A stretch of 64,000 bases of DNA from Anisodus tanguticus. Its lineage: Eukaryota; Streptophyta; Magnoliopsida; Solanales; Solanaceae. This document shows, one piece after another, positions 46,101-58,079 of the stretch. A program made the position numbers and the translations under genes. Location of the stretch: the NCBI GenBank assembly GCA_034509755.1, contig CM067550.1, forward strand, positions 7,185,001 through 7,249,000. The letters run 5' to 3'. Positions within the stretch are counted from its first letter, which is position 1. Each line of letters begins with the position of its first letter. The notes under the pieces were generated by a model. The model had not been told where the DNA came from, searched no databases, and saw only the letters and a list, made by a program, of their open reading frames with translations.

Positions 46101-49100
46101 AGACTTGTAAGTCAACGAGTCACAATAGCTGTGTACACGATAAAATGACAAAGATGACTACATGTTTGGACTAATGCTCATATCTCATAATGATTTTTTT
46201 TCGACCACTATGTCATTATGTTCGTGTCTTCATGCATAATTTAGGACCTTTGTCGTTATATATTTTTTTTTGCCCCAGATATTTTCAAGCGATATAGAAT
46301 GAGGTCATGAGAATCTATTAAGTAATTTAATGCAAATCAGAAGTTTTAAGATCAAATCTAAACAGGGACGGATCTACACCATATATAAGTAATGAGTTCG
46401 GTAGAATTCTGTTACTTTGATCCAAACTCTATATTAAACAATCTATCATGAACCCAATTGTTGGTTCCTTCTAAATTAAGAACCCAAAAATTTAAAACTC
46501 TGAATCCGCGTCTGAATTCAAATTAATATGACATAAAGCATGTTATTTAAAAAAGAGACGTACTTACAGCCAAGGCGATTACACTCGTGACGATTCCAGT
46601 TTTAATGGCAGTTGTAAGATACTGTGAGCTAAATGTCAGTTCAGAATACGATGGTGGATTTATCCCCTTTTTCAAGTGTCCAATCTGGGAAATAAAAATC
46701 CAAAAAAATAATTCACTGATTAATTAGCGGCATATATGTACTGTCTTATAATACAAACATCACTATACAAACATCACTAAAGCAATTTTAATCATCCTAA
46801 GGGAACAACATGCATGTGAACGTCACTACTCACTTATAATTATGTGCACATGTATATAGACGATAAATACTCCGTATAAGTTTTAACAATACTGAAAGTC
46901 TAATATAGTACAAAGCGATAAATTTAATTAATTTCGAATGTGGAGAATTATTACCACTTGAACTCCATTTTTTTCAGCATGGGTGAAATAAACAAGAACA
47001 CTTCCCAAAATCACTGATGTTAGAGGCGCCATAGCATTTATCCAGAAGAAAGCTGGCTTCTTTTTGCTCTGGTAGAAATTATACCACAAAAATAAACAAG
47101 TCCATTAATTAGTAGATTAATATGGTGAACTTGAAATGACATATTATTGCATAAATTTGAATGAAAGTAAAATTTGAAGACATGTAGCACAATTTATAAT
47201 ATAGTAGTAACATACTTCTATAATTAAACTATCAACAATCTAACAGACCGAAACGAGTATGGATTTAAAATTAATTTACTTACAAAGTATCTGGTCAGCA
47301 AGAGGAAGAAGAGGAAACAGCAACCTAGGACTCCACTTTCCCATCTCCACTGCAGAAAAAAAAACATTTTAGAAACTTAGAATGAAAAAGAAAGACCATG
47401 TTAAATTGGAGTTTAATTAATTATAACGTACTCCGATGTTGTAACTCAATTTATTTATGTGATTCACTTTCTTTTTCAATATGTTCCAAAAAAGATAATA
47501 TCTTTAATTTTTAAAATTAATACAGAGTATAACTTTAAACATCTTGTATTAGAACATAATTTTAATTTTTTTCTTTCTTTCTTATATTTCCTGCTCGATC
47601 AAACTAAGTTACATAAAATGAGAAAGAGAGAATAGTAAGATTTTAAAAAGGGAAGTGTAAAGGAATTATTACCTGGTGTATTTGGCTAAAGATAGAGCTC
47701 ATGACACTGACAATATCAGTTTGATGGGTGAAATGAGCGAGTCCAAGTATTCCTTTCAGTTGCTGTAAGCACACAATAGTAGCTGCTCCACCCATGAACC
47801 CTAATATTGTTGCGTGCGACAGAAAGTCCACTATAAACCCTAGCCTATATCATCATATCATTAAAAAAAAAAAAGAGATAATAACTTAGTTTAGTCAGAA
47901 CCTTAATTAAACCATGCATGATTATTTTGTATGTGTAAAGAATGGATCTTATGTCTAACTCAACCCCAAAAGCTAGCTTATACAGTGCGGATTGTCCAAG
48001 TCCATATAAGGTGTCCATGTTCCGATGTGGGACTCTTAACACTCGCCCGCATGCCCAGACCTTGCTAACTGAAGCGTGGATAATATAATTTGGGGGCCCA
48101 ACATCGGTGAACAAAGAATTGGAATGTGTCTGGCTCTGATACCATGTAAAAAATGGATCTTGGGCCTAACTCAACCCCAAAAGCTAGCTTATAGCGTGAT
48201 GATTGTCCAAGTCCATATAAGGAGTCCATGTTCTCATTCCATATCCGATGTGGGACTCTTAACAGTATGTAAAAGTATTGTGAATTAATTTATGTTTATA
48301 AATATATGCTATATATAGGTGGATCCACGATTTCCAAGTCATACAATATCAATATTTATACATGTGTGACAGGGAATGCAAATATTTTAGCATAAACATC
48401 TATATTTAGAAAATTTCTGTAACCGTATATTCTCCGTACAGGTAATCATCCATAATAAGTGAAATCAATAACTTTAAATTTGAAAAGTAATCGAAGTTAC
48501 CTACAATAGCAAGTTAAAATACACCATTATATAGAATAATAAATTTTTATACAGTAGCATACTGTTGGATCGTAAGTAAGGAACTGACCTTAACAAGCCT
48601 AAAGAAGCTTGGAAAACTCCAGCAAAGAAAGTAGCAGTAAATACCAATTGAAGATAAAGCTTGGGATTTTCATGAGGATTAATAACTTTCCCAAGCATTG
48701 CAGAAATGAGAAGAGATGGAACTGCCACATTCCCTATTGCCAAATGCTTCGAACTTCCCATCATGGCATATATCATTGGTGGCACAAAGCTTGAATCTGC
48801 ATAAATTCAATATATATTCAAATCAATCACAATAAAAATTGATCAAATGTGTCAGTTGTGCCACGTACGTGCTATATATAATATGGACTAGATGTATCAT
48901 ACTCATAATTAGTTTAACACTACAAGATTCGAAAGTCACCCTTATTCGTGTCCAGTCAAATTAAGACATATAGAATGAGACGGAAGGAGCATCATTTTGT
49001 AACTTAGACATCAAGACAAGTAGTACAGTTACATATATAACTATAATGATAGTTATTTTGTTATATATATTTTAAGAATTTAACTTATATATACAAATAC

Positions 49101-49908
49101 TATCATGTCACTTCAATTTATTGTAGCATGTTATGATCTACCTAATTTTTCCGAAAGTTGATTTAGTGTAAAAGTTCTTTACAGTATTAAAGTAGATATT
49201 AAACCCAAGCTAGCTAGGGTAGTATCTTGTTTAGTTGGAAGGAAGCTAGCCTTGTATATGTACTAGTTCTGTCCTTAACTTTAACTTAGAAGCAAGATTT
49301 CGAGTAAAATATTTTATTTTATACTAGCAAATAAGATGCATGGAAAGTTTAAATTATATACGCTATTATTATAAATAATTTTTTATAGCATTATATTATC
49401 GTTACATATTGTAGTAAGTAATAACTTATCTTATTTTCAAGATTACAAATCACATATTTTAAGGAAATTTACTTATAGATATCATTTGAATGACTTAATC
49501 GTATATTTTTTCTTATACTGATAGTATATATAACTTGAACTCTTTCATATTTTAGAGGGAAAAAAAGAATAGCTACTTACAAAGTCCAATAACTGGAGGC
49601 AAGTTAGCCAAGCCAGCATAGCTAATCCCTTGAGGAACAGCAAGACTAGCAATTGTAATTCCAGCAATAACATCAGCTTTAAAAAACTGAAAGTTATAAC
49701 GAGGAGCCCAATCTAAAATTGGCACAAAATACTGCAAACCCAAAGAAATTTTCTTGGAAAGTGGCTGGTTCTTGAATTTCCTAAAAGGGTCATCAGGAAA
49801 TAATGTTTCTTTCACATTAGACTTGAGTGTCTTCAAGAATGGATTTGGTGGTGGAATTTCAACCTTTTGATGTTGATGGGAATATTGATCAAAGTCAGCA
49901 TTACCCAT
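43101..49908 (-). CDS. SULTR3: group 3 sulfate transporter (SLC26/SulP), twelve exons, complete
   Basis: Exons on minus: 49581-49908, 48589-48796, 47673-47844, 47284-47349, 46955-47068, 46568-46684, 45401-45527, 44576-44862, 44190-44380, 43884-43969, 43700-43776 and 43101-43292. All introns are GT-AG; 1965 nt, 654 aa plus stop, normal length. The N-terminus has the SULTR3 phrases FFPDDPxxxFKNQPL-like (LFPDDPFRKFKNQPLSKK) and YFVPILDWAPRY. The membrane domain (~residues 95-505) includes the SulP signature DVIAGITIASLAVPQGISYA, GLYSSFVPPMIYAMMGSSKH and GGAATIVCLQQLKGILGL. The cytosolic STAS domain (~510-640) keeps VGNIDTSGISMLEEV; T572 is at the conserved STAS threonine. Group 3 members move sulfate across plastid or other membranes and some affect phytate or sulfur supply; the exact member (3;1- or 3;2-like) and organelle are not decidable here. 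An intron carries a TRIM element. Confidence 0.95.
44030..44160. repeat. small inverted repeat in a transporter intron
   Basis: aaatagccacctttcagcct with ttgtaattg on the left is mirrored by ccaattacaatggctatttt on the right, around cacggagtttcactagtgga. I recognise similar sequences as dispersed in Solanaceae introns. MITE-like, non-coding, in the intron between exons 9 and 10. Confidence 0.5.
47934..48264 (-). mobile_element. TRIM (terminal-repeat retrotransposon in miniature)
   Basis: Two direct repeats, 47934-48041 (108 bp) and 48145-48264 (120 bp), start TGTAAA and end CTCTTAACA on plus. On the minus strand the right copy is followed at 48144-48132 by TGGTATCAGAGCC, a perfect initiator-Met tRNA primer site. 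A purine-rich GCGGGCGAG (48050-48042) precedes the left copy. A 5-bp target duplication GTATG lies at 47929-47933 and 48265-48269. The 103-base interior codes for nothing. Hence a complete miniature LTR element that depends on enzymes from other retrotransposons. It sits in the intron between transporter exons 2 and 3, in the gene's own orientation. Confidence 0.92.
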
Positions 49909-50050
49909 AATTCTAAAGTTTTGTGTGCTAATTAATGAAAGATATTATCAATAACTTGAGTACTTATAATGTGAGATTCAGTGAGAAAAGTGATGATGTA
50001 AATGACAAATTGGTTTTGGTTTTCTTATGCATTGGGACTTAGAGGATGTC

Positions 50051-50059
50051 TATATATAG
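50051..50059 (-). promoter_or_regulatory. TATA box of the sulfate transporter gene
   Basis: Minus-strand CTATATATAGA lies about 145 bases upstream of the start codon, giving a leader of about 110 bases. A strong TATA match at a plausible distance. Confidence 0.6.
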
Positions 50060-50111
50060 AGGGCCAAGAGGAGGTGGAGTGTCTTTTTTCCCTTTTTCCA
50101 AAACTTCTACT

Positions 50112-50500
50112 CCATCATCCGTTCACTTTTACTTATCTACTATACTAATAATAAATTTTCATTTTTACTTATTACTTTTAGCATATCAAAAATAAGAAAA
50201 TTTCTTTTTCTCATATTTTACCCATAATATTAATTACTCATTTCAAATCATTTTCAAGTTAATTAAAAATTATATATGCATCAACTAATATGGTATAATG
50301 GTTTTTCCATCCTCCGTTCACTTTTACTTATCCACTATACTAATAATAAATTTTCATTTTTACTTGTTACTTTTAGCATATCAAGAATAAGATAATTTCT
50401 TTTTCTCCTATTTTACCCATAGTATTAATTACTCATTTCAAATCATTTTTCAAGTTAATTAAAAATTATATATGCATCAATTAATATGGTATAATGGTAT
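50112..50500. repeat. 195-bp tandem duplication upstream of the transporter
   Basis: Two nearly identical units start at 50112 and 50307: ccatcatccgttcactttta versus ccatcctccgttcactttta, both running to catcaaYtaatatggtataa. A few substitutions only. The starting words resemble Stowaway tips, so a MITE may underlie it. It lies just outside the core promoter. Confidence 0.85.
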
Positions 50501-50997
50501 CATTAGACCTCATTATCTTCACCTTTTCTCCTTTGTTTTGGTCCTCAAATTTATTAATAAATTTTAATTTTAATTTTAATAATATTATATGGTTAAACAT
50601 GTATAACATTTTAATTATAATGTGCACTTTTGGAAGTTCCTATTCTTGTGATTTTCACAAATTTAATGAATTATTAACACTTAATTTTTTTTAATTATTC
50701 ATATATTTATGTTAAATTGTGTTGTCACTCCATATGTTAAGGATAATTAATTTTAAAAATAGTCCGAATTCAAGATATTTCTTATATAAAGGGACCATTA
50801 TCACATATTTAAATCAATTTAAAAATTAAATATGCTTAATTAAATATGACAGGTAGCAAAATCAGAATTCCTTAATGAGGAACCGAACTGCTATTATTCT
50901 ATTTTTCTATTTTCTTGGGTAACACGTGGCAACCAGACAACGGCTTAACCTTATTGGTATTCCAGTTAAGTGTAAGGTCACACTGTCTCTTTACATG
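50501..50997. other. intergenic, nothing recognised
   Basis: AT-rich DNA in the distal upstream region of the transporter gene; no frame with domains. Confidence 0.45.
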
Positions 50998-51005
50998 AGG
51001 CACAG

Positions 51006-52140
51006 TAGGGTGAGCACGGGTACAGGGTACCCAGATACCCGATCGGAATCGACACTAACGGATAGGTTTCGGGTAGATATATTATAATAACAGATTGGGT
51101 CCGGATAGTAAAATTAGGAACCGATCAATGTCGGGTCCGGTTCCGATTCCGACAAATAGAGACAGGTACCCGGACCCGGAACCGATACCCGGAACCTATA
51201 AAATATTAAATATTAAATATTTTTACTTTTTTTAGAAACATTTGGACCACTTTTAACTTTCTCCAAAATTGTTTGTTGCACGCCTGCACATTGATTTTCC
51301 CCACCCCAAGACGTAAATATTTTAGCTTTTTCAATCCTTTATTCTAGAATGCTCTTTGTGCCCTAAGAGAAAACACCAAAACTCTTTCAATAACAATGGC
51401 GTTTTAGCTACACCACCGAGCTTCATCGTCGTCGTTGTTGAAGCTTTCTCTCAGGTACTTTCATCGTTGTCGTCATTGAAGCTTCACCTTTGCCTCTTTC
51501 TCTCCCTTGGTTGTGTTCACGTCATTCCTAAAATGCATATGGGTTCATATCTAACTCTTCAATTTCTTTTTAATATCATATGCTTCTGTTCTATTTCAGG
51601 CGATACTCATCTTCAATTTGTATTACTTTTTTATTTGAAATGTAAATCTATTTTTAAAATTTGTGTATATTTTTGTAGTTGTGAAGATGAAATTTAGGGA
51701 TTTACTAGTATAATAAAGATTTTCTTTTGTATCGAAGAACTTATGAACACGAAAATAAGTTTAATTCAGATATTTTCAAATTTATTTTGAAATCAACACG
51801 TTCAATTAATTGAGTGTCAAATTTGGCTTGCAATTTTAGGTTTTGGTTACAGAATTAGCTTTTCTACAATGAATAAGTTTTCTAAAACTTCTTATAAGGG
51901 TACTAAAAACTCCGATTGCAGGCTAAAAAACTACTTGATGAAATTATTTTAGAACTCTTTTTTATTCTCATAGGCTTAAAAATTGTTGCTTAATTTGTGT
52001 TTTTTATTTACAGGGTATCCAGGAACCTATCCGGACCTGGTCCGGATAGGTTCCGGGTAGTAAATTTTAGAATCGATCTTTTATCGGGTAAGATCCGAAT
52101 AGTTCAAAAATGTTAGGGTACCCGGACCCGCTCACCCTTA
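51006..52140. mobile_element. non-autonomous hAT-like element, 1.1 kb
   Basis: The left end TAGGGTGAGCACGGGTACAG and the complemented right end TAAGGGTGAGCGGGTCCGGG form imperfect inverted tips like those of the hAT at 18396. Both subterminal zones repeat ACCCGGA / GGTTCCGGGTA words (51010-51200 and 52015-52135). The middle has no transposase but a gene-like stretch (51356-51710). The flanking octamers match weakly (TGAGGCAC versus TGAGGGAG, 6 of 8, only if the left end is shifted two bases). Confidence 0.65.
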
Positions 52141-52148
52141 TGAGGGAG

Positions 52149-52728
52149 CAAGTAGATTTTTAAAGCTCAAGGTTTTGTTGCCTACCTGTTGCCTACCTCC
52201 CATTAAATATGCACGTGGAGACGTATGATTGGTTGATAGAGATCCACGGAGGACACGTGGCAGGTGTTGGACTAACGTGGAGGAGACTCAGAGGCATATA
52301 TAACTGTGGATGAAGATACGAGAAATTAGGAATTATATCAACTTTTTGTCGAATCTTTAATATTCTTTTTAGTGCAAGTATGTGTTAAACTTAGTTTATT
52401 AGTAAGATAATTTGAACTTTTAACCGGCAAAACCCGTCAATTGGTCTACCTTTTTACTAGTGAATTATGGGTGCTTAATGATGATTTATACCAGCTAGCA
52501 CCTAATATATGCTGACATTTTTGGTCAAGTTGTTGAGTTATTACATCATAATTTATGAATGATGGCTCATTTCTTATTATACATTTATACTACCCAAAAC
52601 TACATATCATTTTTTATAAAGAAAAGTTACTTATATTTGCCTAATCGGTGATTGATGAAGACCTTACTTTACTTATCAAATCATTTTTTATAGCCATGAT
52701 ATTTTTATGTATCAGAAAAAGTTATTAA
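52149..52728. other. spacer between hAT-like and Copia elements
   Basis: No gene. Contains ACGTGG words (52210-52275, gcacgtgg and acacgtgg), G-box-like, without an obvious target gene. Confidence 0.4.
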
Positions 52729-52901
52729 TGTTATTGATAGTGAATATATTTCATATATATTCATAATATATTATGTAATTAATATTTAGTGTAATTAAGG
52801 TAAAATAGAGATATTAATTTTACTAGGACTACAATTATATACTCTATATATATATTACATTAATAAGAGAACTCTAGCAATGAGAATTACACTATTCTAC
52901 A
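52729..52901 (+). repeat. 5' LTR of this Copia copy
   Basis: 173 bp from TGTTATTGATAGTGAATA to ATTCTACA, similar in length and layout to the 168-bp LTRs at 6471 and 10683. The start is assigned by that similarity. Confidence 0.65.
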
Positions 52902-53274
52902 TGGTATCAGAAGCTAAACCCTAGCCTCTTGTTAATCCAAGATCTCATCAGCCGTCGCACTCACAATGTTGAGAGGTTGTCCACATAGTTGATGCTGAAT
53001 CATACTAAGCATGTACTCATAAGTTTCCTTAGTTTTCGACTTGTAAACTCCTCCTTCATCTGTCGTCCAATTAAGAAAAGAACTTTCTTCCTGAATTCTC
53101 CGTCTCTTATTGATGTGCATAGTGCGATCAGAGACAATTCATTCCCGTTTATTCTCAGGTGGTAAACATGATCGCCAAATCCATCCATGCCTTCATATAC
53201 TACCCGTATACAGCTGATATACAATAATTCTACATTTTTTACTTTTTTTTCTCTACTAAATTTCCAATACCCTC

Positions 53275-56108
53275 ATGGCGACACCCGCGACCCACATAGC
53301 TTCACCCACTTCCTCTTTCTCAACACCAAGCATCACAAATAATCAGTCGCAGGACCAGTACCCGACCCAGTGGGCCAGCCCACGTCCTTGGCAACAGCTC
53401 GAGCACTGGGCCCCATCGACCAGCCCAGTTCACAGGCAAGGCCCATCAGCAAAAGTGGGCACTGCCGAGGCCCACTATACCGCGGCCCAGCCACAGAGGG
53501 CAACGTATCCCAGTCCCGTTCTTGGCCAGGCCTAGCAGCAACAGTGGCCACTGCCGAGGCCTACTACCAGGCGGCCCAGTACCACTGAGCCCCTGTCCAG
53601 CCACCAGGCCCACTACACAACAGCCTAGTAGCAACCGTTCAATCTCAGTACACCGGATTTGAGCCTCACTTTCGGTTCTTTAAAATTTCAGCAGCCCAAT
53701 AATGCGTGTTATATGCATACGGACATCATGTCTCACCTCACCAACAATTCTGGTAATCTTCCTCAACTGCGCAATTTAAATACTCCTCAATCTATTATGG
53801 TCGGAAATGGTCATCGCAATCCAATTCAAGTGTTTGGCCACACAATAACCCCACCACCGCACCCCTAATTCTCCCTTAAAAACGTCTTATATGCCCCTAA
53901 CATTATCAAGAACCTAATCTCTGTTAGAAAATTTGCCACCAACAATTCTGTATCCATTAATTTTGACCCATTCAGTTTTTCTGTGACGGACCTACATACC
54001 GGGAAACTTCTTACAAGATGCAATAGTGAGGGGGACCTCTATCCTTTCCTATCCACGTCCGCTGCTAGTGTCAATCCTCCCACATCTCTAGCTGCCATCT
54101 CCTCCTCAACGTGACATAGTAGACTTGGACATCCCGTACTCATATTTTTAATTTTCTTAGAAACCACAATTTTATTAAATGTAATAAAGGGAACCTTGCC
54201 CATAATTTCTCCTATTGTCATCTAGGAAAATATGTTAGACTTCCATTTACGTGTTCTTTAAGTGTTACTTTCTCTCCCTTTGATATTATTCATGCGGATT
54301 TATGGACATCTCCTATAACTAGCAACCTAGGTCATAAATATTATTTGGTATTTTTGGATGACTTATCTCACTTCCTTTGGGTCTATCCTCTTAAACTTAA
54401 GTGAGTTAAGTCTCAAGTTTACTCCAAATCCCTTGAATTTCGTACATTGGTTAAAACGCAATTTGAAAAAGACATCAAAACATTTCAATATGATAATGGT
54501 CGTGAGCTCAATAACTCCCATTTTCATAATTTTTGTGCGGCTAATGGCATGATTTTTCGTTTCTCCTGCCCCCATACTTCCCCTCAAAATGGTAAAGCCG
54601 AAAGAATTCTCTGCACCATTAACAATATGATTTATACCCTTCTTTTTCATACGTCTCTCTCCCTACCTTTTGGGTATAAGCATTAAAATGGTAGAACATA
54701 TTCTTAACATCTTACCTACCCGTACGATCCAAAATAGGACACCCATCGAAATTCTCTTCCGCCGGATCCCTTCCTATGATCACCTTCGAATCTTCGGTTG
54801 TCTTTGTTACCCTAATCTGGCCTCCACGGTCTCTCACAAATTAGCACCTCGCTCCACTCTGTGCATCTTCCTAGGATTCCAGGCGAACCATAGGGGGTAC
54901 TTGTGTTATGAGTTATCCACATACAAAATCTTAATCTCACGCCGTGTCACATTCGTTGAGTACATTTTCCCGTTTGACAACATTCAAAAAAATTGAGACA
55001 CTAATTACGGTTTTCTTGATAACTCGGGCACCTCCCTTCTACTCCAAAATGCACTACAAAATCCGCACCCTTCTGCCGTCCCACCACCCGTCCCGTCGAC
55101 CCCACCCCACTGCTCGGTGCCCGCCCGCCATTCGCCCGATTAACACCCGCACACACGCCCCGATCCCCCGCCCACCATTCGCCCGAAATTACACCCGGCA
55201 CATTGACCCAACCCACTGCCCGCCACACTGCCCCACTCCACTGCCCAGACCCTACCCGCCACCCTCCCCAGCCCCTGCCCATCCCACTGCCCAGTCCCGA
55301 CCCCGCTGCCCAATCATGTCCGTCACCACCCAACCCTCCTACCCCACCCGTGACCGTCCCTACTCACCGCATGGAAACCCGTGGTCAACACGAGATTTTC
55401 AAACCAAAAGTTCACTTTAACCTCTCAACTCAAACCATCTCACCCATTCCTAAAAACCCAAAATTAGCCAAACTTGACCCGAATTGGAATGCGGCCATGC
55501 GAGAGGATTTTAATGCGTTCACTTCACAGCGCACTTGGGATCTTATTTCGCGACCTGAGGGGGGTGAATGTTATTCGTTGTATGTGGCTATTTTGACATA
55601 AGTTTATAGATAATGGTGCCCTTGAACGTCACAAGGCCAGACTTGTGGCAAGTGGCACAGGGCAACATGAGGGTATTGATTGTGGTGAGACTTTTAGTCC
55701 AGTGGTTAAGCCATCTACCATCCGCACGGTTTTGAGCATTGCTATGGGGAAGAATTGGCCTATTCACCAGCTTGATGTAAATAATGCTTTCTTACATGGG
55801 GATTTGAAAGAAACCATCTATATGCATCAACCGCCAGGCTTTGTGTATCTGGAGGCTCCTCATCATGTTTGTCATCTTCTTAAGTGGCTATATGGGCTGA
55901 AGCAAGACCCAAGGGCTTGGTATGAGCGGTTTACCACTTATATCATACAGATCGGTTTCGTGTGCAGCAAGAGTGATCATTCATTGTTCATTTTTCATCG
56001 AGGTACTGACATCACTTACCTTATGTTATATGTGGATTATATTGTAATTACAGCTTCTTCAGATGGCCTGAAGCACGAGATCATTGCTCTACTCAAGTCC
56101 GAATTTTT
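53275..56108 (+). pseudogene. Copia gag-end and pol remnant
   Basis: A frame starting MATPATHIASPTSSFS runs straight into the Pro/Gln-rich gag C-terminus (53340-53640), so the gag core is deleted. The protease reads CYMHTDIMSHLTNNSGNL: catalytic D and G are both changed (HTD for DTG). Integrase pieces follow: FDIIHADLWTSP and LVFLDDLSHFLWVY (54270-54380), YDNGRELNN (54490) and SPQNGKAERI (54580). Then VEHILNILPTRTIQNRTPIE (54690-54750), a proline-rich linker (55000-55340), FKPKVHFNLSTQTISPIPKN (55400-55460), and reverse transcriptase 55645-56108 with DVNNAFLHGDLKETIYMHQP and LMLYVDYIV, where the YVDD box has become YVDY. Inactive. Confidence 0.86.
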
Positions 56109-56379
56109 ATTTATGTCTATAATCATCAGAAGTGATTATATTTTTTTTATAGGCTTGCTATGATTATAATAAGATACATTAGAGAAAAATCTCTACATAA
56201 TAATCATGTCTTGATTTGCTCCTGAAGTAGCAATATCTTAAAAGAAGTTATATAAGTTACTATAATTTGATATCGTTAAGGCACATTCATATGATTATGT
56301 TAATGACAAAATTTTGGTTAACATTATAAATACAGATTCATTTTCTGAAATGGATGTGAGAATATTTAGTACAACTTTA

Positions 56380-56770
56380 AAAGTTACTCCCGAAGTAGTA
56401 AAACTTTAAACTTCACTCTTGAATTGGTAAATCTGAAATTTACTCCCAAAGTAGTAAGATTCTGCAATTTACTCTTGAAGTAGACTTTAAAATTTACTTC
56501 CAAAGAGTAGAACTTTAGAATTTACTTCCGAAGTATAAATTTTTTGAAATTTACTCATGAAGTAGTAAATCTCTAAACTTTACTCCCGAAGTAGTAGAAC
56601 TTTAAAATTTACTCATGTAGTCATAATTTTAAAATTATTCCTGAAGTAAGACTTTGAACTTAACTCCCAAAATAATAAGGTTTTGAACTTTACTCCCCTA
56701 GAAGTTTAACTTTGAAATTTGCTTCTGAAGTAGTAAAATAGTGAAATTTTCTCTTGAAGCAGAACATTCT
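56380..56770 (+). repeat. degenerate tandem repeat (TTTACTCCCGAAGTAGTAAAA)n
   Basis: About ten irregular units of 25-50 bases built on tttactcYcgaagtagta and aactttRaa. Spacing varies, so it is an old array. Such arrays occur in non-coding parts of large Copia elements; assigning it to this element is inference. Confidence 0.7.
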
Positions 56771-58079
56771 GATTGAAATATATTGAAGCGGTGTTTTTTT
56801 GTGTTTGAGAGAAATGATGAGCTATTGAAAATTATGTATAAAGCTCATCTAAATGACCAAGTTTCATTCCCTGAAGTGAATGAAGAAATACCACAACACA
56901 CCTCCCCAAGAGATAAAATAACAAAGGATATAAATGTTATTTTGTGATATGAAGGTCATTGCTGCACATACCTGTCGTACGTCAAATCATCTTAGATACT
57001 TTTATTATGTATCATTAGGCAAAATGATACAAATTTTGTAGAATACTTTCTGCTATAACCACATTAATATGTTATGTTTACTTGCTGATTTTTCAGAAGA
57101 AAATAACAATTCATACAAAAAAATTCAGAAGAAAGAAATAATAATGTGATTGCCGCAATGATACAAAATATTCAGATGTTGATGGCGAATCTCCTTGAAG
57201 GAGAGGTTTAAAATACTGAAGTTTAGAACTTAATGTTTACTTTCGTTATTTATGAATTTATAATTATTTTTAAATATCAATTTGGTTACTGTTTTCGTAC
57301 ATGACACCAGCAGTGTGTAACGAAATTTTCTTTCATGATACCAACACTACATGTCTAAGAAGTATTTGATAGTACATAATTAAAGGTCAAGATCTCCAAA
57401 AGAGCCTAATTGTTTGTCTACCAAGATCGTGACACCAACATTGTGCAAATAATACTCGATTAGTGAAAATAGATTGAAGACACTCGAAGAGCGTATACCA
57501 TTATGTAATTTATTATAGATTGTAATATATAAAGTTGTTACGTTCGAAACACTAGTTATAGTAGACCCGAAGTTTACTAAAGTAAGTGGCTATCATATAT
57601 ACGATGGGAGAATTAAATTTCTTCAAAATCATAGTGGGTAAGAAATATGTATGTTAAAGGTTACCCGCCTTATTCTTCAAATTGTACTACAGAAATATAA
57701 GCATGATGAAATCACATGTCACGATAAACCAGAAGTTTATTGATACAAAAAATAATAATTCATATCATATTAAATCAAATATTTACTAAAACAGATAGCA
57801 CATGGCATAGTATACTTGAAGTTTACTCAAATTTACTAGTATAAATAATTTTATCATTTGGCATGAGCAATTTGGTCATCCCGATTCAAATATGATATGA
57901 AAATTGAGTATTCATCATATATTGAAGAGCTAGAAGATTCAGTATTCATCATAAATTTTCTTCATCATGAGATGGTCACATGAAAATTGAGTATTCATCA
58001 TCTTTATGATATGAAAATTTATTTATGTGATATCTTAAGTAGATGCATCATGAGATGGTCACATGTGAGTTTATTGTCA

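Larger units (their letters stand above)
52729..56108 (+). mobile_element. Copia element, 5' LTR to reverse transcriptase, truncated
   Basis: Same group as the element at 6471. The 5' LTR (52729-52901) ends TTCTACA, followed by the primer site TGGTATCAGAAGC at 52902-52914. Protease, integrase, linker and reverse transcriptase follow in plus orientation, then the sequence breaks at about 56108 inside reverse transcriptase (after LLKSEF) into another element. Confidence 0.88.

Noticed and set aside
51356..51697. 113-codon gene
   Set aside because: No domain; likely an internal part of the hAT-like element. Kept only as a possible capture in the findings.
52932..53224. Two minus-strand frames between the Copia primer site and gag start
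   Set aside because: No domain; they occupy the leader or deleted gag region of a plus-strand element.
56380..56770. CRISPR-like array
   Set aside because: Units are irregular, degenerate and without spacers, and the context is a plant retrotransposon.
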